Source: Hydractinia symbiolongicarpus (Eukaryota > Cnidaria > Hydrozoa > Anthoathecata > Hydractiniidae). From it: a stretch of 60,000 bases of DNA. The stretch covers positions 11,183,501 through 11,243,500 of the forward strand of contig NC_079886.1 of NCBI RefSeq assembly GCF_029227915.1. Reading direction: 5' to 3'. A program made the position numbers and the translations under genes. The notes below the pieces were generated by a model. That model made no database searches, was not told where the DNA came from, and was given only the letters and a program-made list of their open reading frames with translations. Positions 27,042 through 37,900 of this stretch are shown one piece after another; position 1 is the first letter of the stretch, and every line of letters begins with the position of its first letter.

Positions 27042-27337
27042 CGGCTCTCCATCGTTTTACAATATCGGAAAAAGGAGGTAAAAATCGTGTTTTTATGAGA
27101 GTTTGCTAGAGACGAAAGCGTGTTTTCTCCAGTTTTTTTAACTTCAGTCGTATCAATTTCTTTCAAATTTTCAGGAAACGTTAATAATAATAACATACAA
27201 CTTATGTGTACTTTTCATTAAAAACAAAACGTGGCAAGAAAAGTTATCACGAAAAAACGTGTTTTCTCATAATAAACTCTTATAAAAGTGTGATGTTTAC
27301 CTCCTCCGATCGCTAAATAGGCTGCGATGGAGTGTTA
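27042..27337. mobile_element. MITE with long imperfect inverted repeats
   Basis: Left arm motifs CTCTCCATCG, ATCGGAAAAAGGAGGTAAA and TTTTATGAGAGTTT recur inverted in the right arm, ending in CGATGGAGTG. The arms are about 75 bases and enclose about 130 bp of noncoding sequence. Target duplication not clear. Confidence 0.55.
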
Positions 27338-28393
27338 GTTTTCCCGAATTATCGTATAGGTGTATTGCGTTCTATTGCTGTGCTAGCAAGTGTGAACATG
27401 AAACTGTTTATAGTTTCACTTTCAACAAACTTGAAAAAGCTTTGTGTTAAATTTAAAAGAGCTTTATTTTTTCTTGGGTTTCTTTTTTATTTAAGTAACA
27501 AGACATTTTATAACATCACAATAAATTGAATAGCTAACAATTTGTTGACTTCGTAACAACCTTTTATGTTTACTTTTGTAGATTCAAAGCTTCTGGCAGT
27601 AGACACTTTCCAAATGATTTTTTAACATGCCACGAGGCCAAGAAAAGAACACTAGTTTTGGGAGGAAAACTTTGACAAGACTTTATGATGTTTTGGTGTA
27701 AAATCTTGAGCCTCATATCGAAGTATTCCTGGAAATGGTGCTAATTATATACAATTCGAATAAGAGAAAGGCATGGCTTTATTTAATGGATAAAATGACA
27801 AAAGTTTTTCACATTTTCACTAAAGAAGTTGTCTTGCTGATAAACTTGAAATATGTTTGTGGTTCTACCAACATGGCGAACATGACTTAGACTTAGCATA
27901 TATACTTATTACAACCCAATCCAGATGGACACAAAAACGTGTAATAATGTAGTTAATGATATCTGTTTTTGAATGATTTTGTTTTGGTAAAAATTTAAAG
28001 TATTTATAGTAATTATTGCATAACAGCTAAAAGGTATTTTCAAGTTTGTTTCAACATAGACCATTTCGGAGATTATGCGCCATTATGGATTTTCAAAGCT
28101 CGGTGGTGCAAGTTGAACTTTAACCCTATATGCCGTAGTAGAAAACTCTCTTAAAACACAAAAAAAGAAACGAGTTTTGTATACACTCTTAGGGTGTTTA
28201 GGTCTTCGCAATGTTTTTATCTAAGTAACAGGGGATAACACCAGACAACATTTATTTAGCTTTGACCTATTAATGAATTAGAAATAGTAATTAAATACAC
28301 GTGTAGGACGTAGGGATACTGAGTGTGTTTTATTATTATTTAACGCTAAAGTGGATATTTAATCAACTTTAAACATATTTTAAAGATCGAATT

Positions 28394-28594
28394 ATGCTTC
28401 TTACAACGTATGAAGATTTTTTAGAACTTAGTGCGAGGCAGCTGATTGACTTCTTGTCAGCTCTTACAACGTATGAGGATTTTTTAGAACTTAGTGTGAG
28501 GCAGCTAACTGACTTCTTGTCAGCTCTTACAACGTATGAGGATTTTTTAGAACTTAGCATGAGGCAGCTGAATGCCTTCTTGTGGGCTGAGTAA
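28394..28594 (+). repeat. Three tandem 63-bp units, open on both strands
   Basis: The plus frame encodes three copies of a 21-residue unit (TTYEDFLELSxRQLxDFLSA, preceded by L) and stops soon after. Because the period is a multiple of three, the minus strand is open too (LSSKKSSYVVRADKKS). The changes between units are few. It may be a scrap of a repetitive coding sequence or a simple tandem duplication; no domain was recognised. Confidence 0.5.
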
Positions 28595-28963
28595 TAGATG
28601 AGTTAATCGCCAGAGCTTTTTCTGCAATGGAACTTATTATGCAAATAATTCAAACAAGCTTAACAGAGTAATTTATTTATTTATCATAAAGATTTACACT
28701 TTAGTAATAAATTACTGCTATAATTGCGTGTCCTGATAATGAAACCGATAAAGACATACGTGTATATATAAATAATACATATAGGGCAATAGCAGCTATT
28801 TTTTTCTAATACCACTCTTGAAAGACTCAAAGATAGGAGTGTTTAAGTAGACGAATCAAGGGATAAATATAAAGATTAGTGTAATTATCATCGAAAAACA
28901 AAAATTTAAAAATATCAATATAATAAAAATTATTTGCAATTAAAATGACTAATGGCTCTATTC

Positions 28964-30315
28964 CTAGAATCTGAATCTGTTCACCATATCTCTATGGGCA
29001 GTGTATTGAAGTTTTCTACACCCATTATCGTGATCTGGTACAGATAGTTCGCTAAACTCTTCTAGCTCATTAAGATCTAAAGTTTTTTTAAAAGACTCGC
29101 AACCATATAATTCTGGAACAAAGTACAATGTATCAGGCCTTCCACGGGGAGCAGTAACACCTTTGCTTGTTGCTAACAGATGTCGATTCCAATGAATCGC
29201 AAATTCATTAAGGTCCTTTCTGATCAAATCCATAAAGCAGTAGCGTACACATTCAGCAATGAGTGCATCACCGGCATCTAAAAATCCTAAGTCTGCAAGT
29301 TCTCTAAAAAATAACCTCCACCAACTTGGTCTGTCTTTTGAAAGTTGTGACCAAAAAGATTCGATTCTTTGATTAGCTGTTGATGTACCAACAATAAAAC
29401 TGCCAGTGCCAGCATATTCGTCATTATGCTGAGATCTTAATGCAATCTGAACAGCTTCCAAATTACAGTTTTCAGTACCATCATCAGACCTTTTTCTTGC
29501 TGGAAGACGATTTAACTGCTTAATAGATTTTATAAAAAAGTTTGTAATAACTTCAGGCTTTTTGTTTGTTCTATTAACTTCTAACCAAATAAGCCGACGG
29601 GAGAAACCGTCTATACAACCATGGATACTAAAACCAAACGGCTTAAGTTTGTCGTGCCCGTCAAAGATGCCACAAAAAATCTGGCCCAGGAACGCAATAA
29701 TTTCTTCTTCTTAATCTTTTCTTTTTTATTAAAGAAACACCTTCAGGGTCTAATTCTCTCAGAATTTCCATCACAGTTGTTCTATTTACAGCAACTCCAT
29801 ATGATTTAATTATTTTCCACTCTTTTTCTTATTGATGGTGGTTAGTAGGGTGGTCAACCTACTTGATACGTTACTTGTTCTACCACTACTGCTAGCATGA
29901 CTTGTGTTAGCTACACAAGACAGCGAAGACCTTGTGGCTGATGGTGTTATTGTAGTTGCTGTCAGGGACGAGCAGGACATTAGATTTTCAAGCTCCTCTT
30001 TAGCAATTTCACGTACCACAGACTTCATGCTCATGATTGCTTGACGACGGTTGAAAAATATAACACATGGCGAGGGGACTGGTCCCGTGTAATAAACCTC
30101 ACAAAAGGTTAAAACTACGGACCAATGATGTAAAATTGCGGACCAGATTTTAGAATTCAAGTTGTAAAGAGCCACATGCAGAGAAAGTGTTAAGTGCAGA
30201 AGAGAAGTGTCAAAATACTGAAGGGAAGTGTCAAAATACAGAAGAGAAGTGTTTCGTTATATAGAAGAGAAGTGTTTTTGATTTGGAAGAGAAGTGAGCC
30301 ATAGGGGCCATCGTA
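28964..30315 (-). mobile_element. IS3EU-like transposon copy 1, 3'-truncated, integrase-type transposase
   Basis: Minus-strand element beginning at 30315 with TACGATGGCCCCTATGGCTC, followed by repeated CACTTCTCTT motifs. Its decayed gene spans about 30056-28964: a Ser/Thr-rich N-terminal part (ORF 29810-30175), an rve-type core with DGHDKLKPFG, RSDDGTEN and NQRIESFW (D, D and E of the catalytic triad), then RPSWWRLFFREL and ELYGCESFKKTLDL. A frame break lies at the first Asp. After the residues VPDHDN the sequence leaves that of copy 2, so the 3' end is lost. The TAC...GTA ends and a 6-bp duplication in copy 2 suggest the IS3EU class (inference). Confidence 0.7.
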
Positions 30316-30776
30316 CATAATGGCGCATAATCTCCGAAATGGTCTATTAAGAGTCTGAGCCAGAAATTGTTACCAAAAAATAAAAACAGTGTTTTTCTTG
30401 TTATTAGGCTAATAGGGCTAAATATTTTTTGACTGAATGTTGTGCTAAATCAGTGTTCATTCTTTCGTTTTTGTAGGTTGTTGTGTTGTAAAGTTGTTTT
30501 TAGGTAGCTATATAATCTTGCCATTTTTATTTTATTGTATTTATCTGATGTTGTTTATGTTGTTGTTACTATGATCTAAAATTACAAATAGAGCCTATTT
30601 ACATATGCATTTTTCTGATGTTGTTTTTTGCTTATTTTTCTTTCAGGCCTCCTTTTTCATGTTATTAAATGTTTTGAATAGATTAAATATGAAAATTTTA
30701 CCGAATTATAAAAATTATATGTCTTTTTTACTTAATTTAGTTTCCAAAAATTTATAGCCTTTAAGAGCTATTATAT

Positions 30777-31146
30777 TTACCCATAACTTGCAAAGAAATT
30801 TTCTGGATGTGGAAGAAAGAAGAAGTTTTGCTGGTTAGCTAATTTTAGCCTTAATTCTTCTGAAAACATCATTTGGCTTTGATTTAAGAATTTTATGTTT
30901 GTTTTTCCAAATAAAATGTAAGAAATAGACTTGTAAAGGTCCTGTCTGCTGCATTTTGAAGTGCTGAAATTGGTAAAAAAGCTAAAGCTTCTGGGACTTC
31001 GCCCAGACGCCACTTAGGGGGCTTACAGCACCCCCAAGAGCCCCATATCTGATATTAACACGCGCAATTTTTGCGTAGCAAAAATTTTGGCTTCGCTTCG
31101 CTCCGCAAATCTGCTCAAGGGGAAAAAAATCCTGTATCCGCCCCTG
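30777..31146 (-). mobile_element. hAT-like transposon end fragment
   Basis: The minus strand from 31145 starts CAGGGGCGGATACAGGA and runs into T-rich sequence and GCGGAGCGAAGCGAAGCC. CAGGGGCGGAT-type tips are common in invertebrate hAT elements (family knowledge). No transposase frame remains beside it, and the other end was not found. Confidence 0.4.
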
Positions 31147-31739
31147 GAAACAGGGAATTTCAGTGCCGAAGATGAATTACCATTTAGAATAAAAATATAT
31201 ATAGAAATGTTTTTTCAGTATTAACCGAATTTGTTCGTTTCTAAGCAAGAAAAAAAAACTTCCATAAATCTAGAATTTTCTCAGTAAAAACAAACACAAA
31301 CATGACGTAATCATGATATAATTTAATTACACTTGAGCTCCAACGCAGATGATTTCGTGAAAATCTGAAACATTTGCATGCCGTCATAGAAATTTAAATA
31401 AACGATACTGTTCATGAAGAGAAAAAAGGAGGTGAAGTCTTTAATTTTTATTTTGTGGATGATTATATGCAGGATCTTATCCGTCAAGAAGACGTCACGT
31501 CGCCGATTTTCTGAAATTAGCTGTGATTTGCAAGGAGGATTTTACCTTATCGGTCACGTCAGTGATGCGATAACAGATTATCTCTATCAAACTGTGCTTC
31601 GTTGCATATAAATCTTTCTTTTCAACTGAAACCCCTGACATTTTACATGGAAAAATCTTGTAATCTGTAAAAGAGGCAACAGTTGTTCTGCGTTTAATCG
31701 GATGTGATTTTACTAATAATCAAATCACGTGAAACATGC
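31147..31739. other. Intergenic, upstream of the small gene
   Basis: Only a 65-codon plus frame (31414-31611), not recognised. GACGTCACG at about 31489 is another CRE-like half match. Confidence 0.35.
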
Positions 31740-31808
31740 TGACGTCAGGTAGATATTGAAAGGGAAAAAACAGTTGCTGTGGCGCGTTCTTCACTAAAAA
31801 GTATAAAT
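31740..31808 (+). promoter_or_regulatory. CRE-like site and TATA box upstream of the small gene
   Basis: TGACGTCA (ATF/CREB consensus) is at 31740-31747 and TATAAATA begins at 31802, about 240 bases before the ATG at 32043. A splice donor (AAAAAG then GTAGAT) at 31879-31881 fits a short untranslated first exon. This suggests a TATA-type, stimulus-responsive promoter rather than a housekeeping one. Confidence 0.5.
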
Positions 31809-32042
31809 ATGCTAGCTAACGCGAAGTTGAAGCATAGTAAATATTTTAGCTGTAGAAGAGTGAATACAAATTGAAAAAGGTAGATCCTTTTTTTATTTCA
31901 ATTTGTTTTTTGTTAAAGCACACGCCAGTCATGAACTTAATATTCACAGCAATTTGACTTATTTTGTAGAAAAGACAAAAAACATTTTAAAGAAAGAATT
32001 GCAGAATATATAGACAAACAAGAGATATCTTTCAGAGAACAT

Positions 32043-32366
32043 ATGGATAGCGGTGCCTTTTGCGTAACAGATGAACAGCAATGCGTACGAGGTGCTTCAT
32101 ATTCTGTTGGTACTGTGGGCATTCAAGAGAGCCATCCAACAGCTCCCGACTTTGATTACTCTGGTTACACTGACCAAACAGAATTTTACAGAGCGTTGAA
32201 TGTGAGTAAAAACAGGCCATGTCATGTTAGAACAAGTGGACGATTTAAAACACGAGCTTTTCGAAAGATTGTAAACAAAATCCAAAAATATAAACAAGCC
32301 ACACAATTAATTGGAACAGGAACAACTCTGGTTATATGTGCTATTGTTATCATTTGTTTGTTGTGA
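32043..32366 (+). CDS. Small protein with C-terminal membrane anchor, unknown function
   Basis: A 107-residue frame starting at the first ATG after an in-frame stop and ending in TGA. The N-terminal 85 residues are polar with four cysteines and a basic stretch (KTRAFRKIVNKIQKYKQ); the last about 19 residues are hydrophobic (LIGTGTTLVICAIVIICLL). This is the layout of a tail-anchored protein with a cytosolic basic flank. It is supported as a gene by an upstream TATA box and CRE-like site, a likely 5' untranslated exon (donor after 31879, acceptor before 31970) and AATAAA at 32447. It is convergent with SF3A1. I do not recognise the family. Confidence 0.6.
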   Translation: MDSGAFCVTDEQQCVRGASYSVGTVGIQESHPTAPDFDYSGYTDQTEFYRALNVSKNRPCHVRTSGRFKTRAFRKIVNKIQKYKQATQLIGTGTTLVICAIVIICLL

Positions 32367-32446
32367 CGAGATTTAAATATATAGTCTGACCACTATAACA
32401 TTTTCCACGCGAAATATCTTGGTCAAAAACTTTTGACTAAGATGTC

Positions 32447-32452
32447 AATAAA
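32447..32452 (+). terminator. Poly(A) signal of the small gene
   Basis: AATAAA lies 81 bases after the stop codon of the 107-residue frame, a usual distance for an animal 3' end. Confidence 0.5.
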
Positions 32453-32810
32453 GAGACTAGAACGAATGTATATGAATAATACCAAAAAACAGCAGTAGGG
32501 AAGAGTTGGTAAAATTATCGCAGGATAATGAAGAAGAAAAGTAAAAAGTTAGAATCCTAACGGTTTGGTTATTTTCATCTAGAATACCAAGACATTATAC
32601 TTACAAGGAAATTGGTTTTCGTATAAAATAAACAAGTTATTCATAAAAAGAAGAATTCTTTTATAATATTATCCACACAAATAAAATACAGATTTTTTAG
32701 ATGCAGAATGTTGTGATGGCAACAAATAGCATACTCCTGAAGGAAAAGGTATTTCCAGGACCATGTGGTTCCAGGGAGGGTTGAAATGTTCGAATTTACG
32801 TTTAATTCAC

Positions 32811-34976
32811 TTATTTCTTTCGACCTCCTCTCTCTTTGACATGAAGTTGAATCAACGTAGAAGATGAAAAGTTGTAATAAGCGAGTGTGTTCGAATCTTT
32901 GATGAACAACGTCTAAAAACAGGAGGATATGTTAACACACTGTATATAAACCACGCCTTTAAACGGCCAAATTTTACGGGAGTTCAATTTTTCTCTAATA
33001 ATTGGACTTGTTTAGTCTTATTATAATTATCGTTCATTCGTTAACTTTTACAATTTTTGTAAACCCTAATTTAAAAACGGATCCACAAACTTTATCTTTG
33101 AAGTTAGACCTATGTTTCTACACAAGCAAACAAAAACAGGGTGACGGAAAGACGCGGCGTAGAAAGTACTGCGACATAAACTCTAAAATAGCTTCTCTCA
33201 GATGTTTGCGAGAGAACACTCTCTTACAAGTGCTAGGATAGATAAAGCAAGCCACTTACACCTAACTGTAACTTCTGTTTTCCAGCTGGCATATTTATCA
33301 TCTCGTTGATCTTAGCTTTAATGACAGAACACTAAAAATAAGGTGATATTCCATTATGGCGATATGTTAAATGTAAAAATGTGCTGACGTCAGCACTGAG
33401 ACATAAAGACATTAAATAAATTTTACGCCATCTTTGATACACAATTTGTACGTTTTTGCCAAAACTTCGGCCCACTGCTTTTAAATCAGTTAAACAAAGA
33501 AAATCTGGAAAATGACAGTAAAAGCCTGCTTCTCATTGTACACTGGTAAACAAAAAACAAAAAGGAAAAAAAAATAAAAAAAGTAAAAAATAATAATAAA
33601 AGCAATGATATCATTTTTTCCAAAATTGTATGCGCGTTATTAACATCCCACATAATAAAATCGACGCATATAGTCTCACTTAATCGCATTGGAAGTATGG
33701 ATTGTATACGAGTAAAACCAGGTAACAAAAAAAACAAACTATTTATTACCTGGTCTGTCACAGGTAGACAAATCTTGAGTACTTGTCCCTGGCACTGCCA
33801 TTCTGTTTTATCCGGTAATTCTGGCACTTGGACACGGAATGTAACCGGTAATCTGTTTTGTGCAACAAATGTATCCTCTGGTACTAGGTCAGTTTCAGTT
33901 TCTACCCTGGCCTTTTTCGTTGCCGGTTCCTCGTCTTCTGCAGGGGATGGTAAAACAAGTTGGTTTCCTTCTATTCCAGTTGAGGGCATCGGGGGCGGCA
34001 TAAATCCAGGTTGATGGGGCGGCATGTTTTGCATTTGTGGAGGCATCATCATATTTGGCGGTAACATTGAAGGCGGGCGCATCATAGGCATATTGGGAGG
34101 ATGGGTTTGATTTGACATGGGCGGTGGCATCGGCATGTTGGGCGGCATATTGGGAGGCATACCCATTTGCATATTATGGTGAGGCGGAGCAGACACAGGT
34201 GCAGAGCTCACTGGCATATTTCGTGGGAGAAGAGGAGGGGGTCCCTCCACAGGCTTGTCTATACTGGATCCAGTGAGGGTGGTTGGAGGTTGCGGCGGCT
34301 TCGATAACTCTGCGCTAGAAGTCTCTATTATAATAGGTTCAGTAGGAGTTGATACAACAGGCGGTGCCGACTCTGTAGGACGAGAAAAGGGAACAGCAGG
34401 ACCAATTTTTTCTGCTTCTTCTGACGGTCTAAAAAAAGAGTTTATTTCTACAAGACACCAAGATGTTTATTTTTATTTATTTAACCACACTGTGGTGTTT
34501 GTTATTAAACGCTTTTTATATCTGGTTTAAAAACGGAGCACAAATATTTACCATATGCGATTTATATACAACAGTAACTGAAACTATATTTATCTTAGTT
34601 TTTAACAGAATGGTGAAAACTTTGGCATCCACCTTAAATATTAACAAAAACTCGGAATATCCAATGACTTACGCGATACTAAATTTAATAGTACAAGACG
34701 TTCATGCATGCGCATTTCAACACAAGCGAAAAACTTACAGTAAGCCTTTAGATTTGTGGATAGCTTTGATTTGGTCTTCAAACGTGATATTTGAATGAGC
34801 TAACTTCGTAGCACGCTCCATACTAGCCGTGTGTCCATCCCATATTTCTTTAGTAGGTTTCTTAGACGCTTCTTCCTCTCCCAGTTTTTTACCAATAAAC
34901 GTTTCTTCGATACCAACACCAAAGATATCTGAACGTCGTTCGGCAAGTTGTTTCAGCGAATCACCAATGTGAACAC
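32811..34976 (-). CDS. SF3A1: SF3A1 exons 14-17, Pro/Met-rich linker and ubiquitin-like domain
   Basis: Exon 14 has SLKQLAERRSDIFGV and IWDGHTASM. Exon 15 is a 679-bp exon with many NMPP/PPNM repeats, a basic patch ATKKARVE that is a likely nuclear signal, and the start of the ubiquitin-like fold (VQVPELPDKTEW). Exon 16 (33260-33331) has MPAGKQKLQ and exon 17 (32811-32912) FIKDSNTLAYYN, ending in KERGGRKK and TAA. The basic RGG tail contacts U1 snRNA in vertebrates. Exons 16 and 17 are short and were found by reading past the end of the long open frame. Confidence 0.93.
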
Positions 34977-37900
34977 CTAGAACAAAAATAGAAACGTATA
35001 CACGCTTAAATTTGAAACCAGATAGAGAGCTGTCTCGGAAACTATGTGATGCCATGTAGTGCACGTGTGTTTTAGGGAGGGTGGCTTGTTCAAGCCTGTC
35101 AAAGAATATCTCTCATGCCAATAGTGACGTCGCGAGTGACGTCACAAAAAAAAAGTCCAGATGTGACAGGGTTAACCGAAACAAAACGCTTATCTAAGAT
35201 ATTATGTTTTAGCATACAAGATAAAGTCTGGCCCAACTTTGTGGCGAAAGCGCAAGAAAAAGACTGCGTAAACACGTTCGACGGAAGCACTAGCTTGGCG
35301 CAAGATCTCGAAGCATTTTGATATTTTTGTGTTTAAAGCACAGCTTCTGTCGTGTGAACCAGAGAACGCAAGTAAACGCAGACGTAACAAACACAAGAAT
35401 ATTCTGAAATATAAAAACACAGAAACTGTGATAATTTGAAAACAGAAATAAAAAGTACGAAAAAAGAATCTTTCAAAGAAAAACTAGCAGAAAACGTCCG
35501 CATTTGTTTACCATTAATCTCGTTTTTTGCTCTTACACTTTTTTGAAGTAATTATAACATATTATAATTTAGGTAAGTCAAATAATATAATTCTTATACT
35601 TCTTTTTAATGCATTATATTTGCTTATGTTTTCTGTGACGTGTATGGTAAATAAAGTGCTAAATTGAGTGGAGTTGATTTTAAGTAACATCAGAACTTTG
35701 CTGACCTGCTTCTTAAAGGTTTTTGGTAATCTATGCTATCAAGCTGTCAAGACAAATCTTTTCATGTTTACTCACCTTGTGCAAGCACATCATCTTGCTG
35801 TCTTTTCTCTTCAATTAATTTCTCTTGTTGTACTTTCCATCTAGGGTCAAGCAGGTTAACCTTCATGTGGTTGGCCATGGATTCAACAGGAACTTTCTCT
35901 CCTGTAAGAGGAGATATCAAATACTTGTCGGACAATGAACTGCTTGTACTCTGCTTGGATGCTTTCGGATCGTAATTTTTACGAATAGGTGCGTTAAGAC
36001 CGGGCATGGGAGGCATAACTGGGGGAGGCATTTCTGGCGGTTTTGCACCTCCCTCTTCATCGTCACTTTCTTCTTCCTGAAAGGTAACAACAATTTCAGT
36101 AAATCTTTTATTTATAAATCACTACATGTCAGAAACTTTCAGGTCAAAAATTTTTCGGATTTGCTTCTTATTTGCGAAACTTAATTCCCTCCAAAAAAAA
36201 CCCTACTTTGTGATTCCTAATAATAAGTAAAAACCAAATTATGTTGATACCGATAACGATTTTCTTGTTTTTTTGAGGAGCCAGTTGATATTAAATAAAA
36301 ATAATCAGAATTATTCAATTAACTATTAACAGATAAACAAGTTTGATCATTTTGATCATCGAGTTGTGAAAATCGAATAATTATCAAAAGATTTTATCTA
36401 TTTTAGTGGCATTGGTTTCTGGGCCTACAGAATATTTGGTCCTTAACGTTTGGGCATCAGTATATCATCAAATAATGCTATAGATTTTGGCATAGTAATC
36501 GAAACAAAATCCATTCCAAGTTTTAGGTTGCCAAGGTATGTGCCATCCAATTCCAAAATATTTAATCACTCAAGATTTACTCACACCAAGCACGTTGGAT
36601 AAACAGCAATTTAAGAGTTGGTAACAAAGTTTCAGAAACTTAACTACAGTATGACACTAACCATATCAGAGCCAACCTTCTCTTCATCACCTTTCTCCTC
36701 GTTATCCTCTTGTTGGAAAGGTTGATACAACTCTTCTTCGCCCTCTTCCTCCTCCTCCACGTCCATTTCAATCTCTTCAGCATTGACTTCGCCACTTTTC
36801 TACAAAGAAATAACTCTGCATAAGAAGCATTTCACAATATCCCTACAGTAAAAGTTAGTCCTGTTTGAATTCCACTTCGATCTTTTTTACAGAAGTTAAA
36901 TATAACTGTTGTTATAAAAACCTCATGTAAACAGTTTACAGTGAAACTTAGGTTTTGGTTGGCGTAAAACAGACTGCGGGCCAAAATTTTAATTCATTCG
37001 GACTAAGCCAAATTTGGCATAAACACAGCACTTTGATTTATGGGCGAAGTGAAACTTTTACACAACGCTGCCTATAAGAGTACGTTACGGAAAAATTAAA
37101 AAAGGCGAATATAGACTCGCACTTTCAAAGCAACTTGCCTTAATGTAGGAAAGGTTGTCTACTGGTTGCAGATCTATTTACATAATTATATAAATTAATG
37201 TAAGAAAGGTTGTCTACTGGTTACAAATCTTTTTACATATTTACATAAATTAATGTAAGAAAGGTTGTCTACTGCTTGCAAATCTATTTACATAAATTAA
37301 TATAAGAAAGGTTGACTACTGGTTGCAAATCTATTTACACAAATTAATGTAAGAAAGGTTGTCTACTGGTTGCAGATCTATTTACATAATTATATAAATT
37401 AATGCAAGAAAGGTTGTCTACTGATTGCAGATCTATTAACATAAATAATCGTTTAATCTTCAACACGAACCTTTGGATCCCTCCTCCCACTTCAAATCTT
37501 TGGGTAGAGAGGGCTACTTTATCTTTCTTATGGCTGAAAACTTAAATAGAGCTTCCGATTAAACCCGAACTTGACCAGTTTCCCACCTTGCAGTCCTGGG
37601 ATACAGTCGCTCAAAGTTGGAAATTGTTTTGTGTTTTAAAAAATGAATTTACACTGTCCGGAAAGAGTTAAAAAATGTGTTTAAATAATATTTGATTGTA
37701 AAACCCAGATTTTTAAAAATTTGACAAGTCAGCTAATGCATAAGTTACTTAAAAACTTTACTTCAGAATTCAGGATAGTTGACTATTCGGAAAGGACCTA
37801 TATTGACAGGCTAAAATGCCATACAAACCTTCATCTTCTCGAAGCGTTCTTGAGCTAATAAACGTGCACCAAGTTGGTCTTTTGTAACTGGAGTAGGTAA

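Noticed and set aside
33697-34014. Plus frame opposite SF3A1 exon 15
   Set aside because: Antisense shadow of a recognised coding exon.
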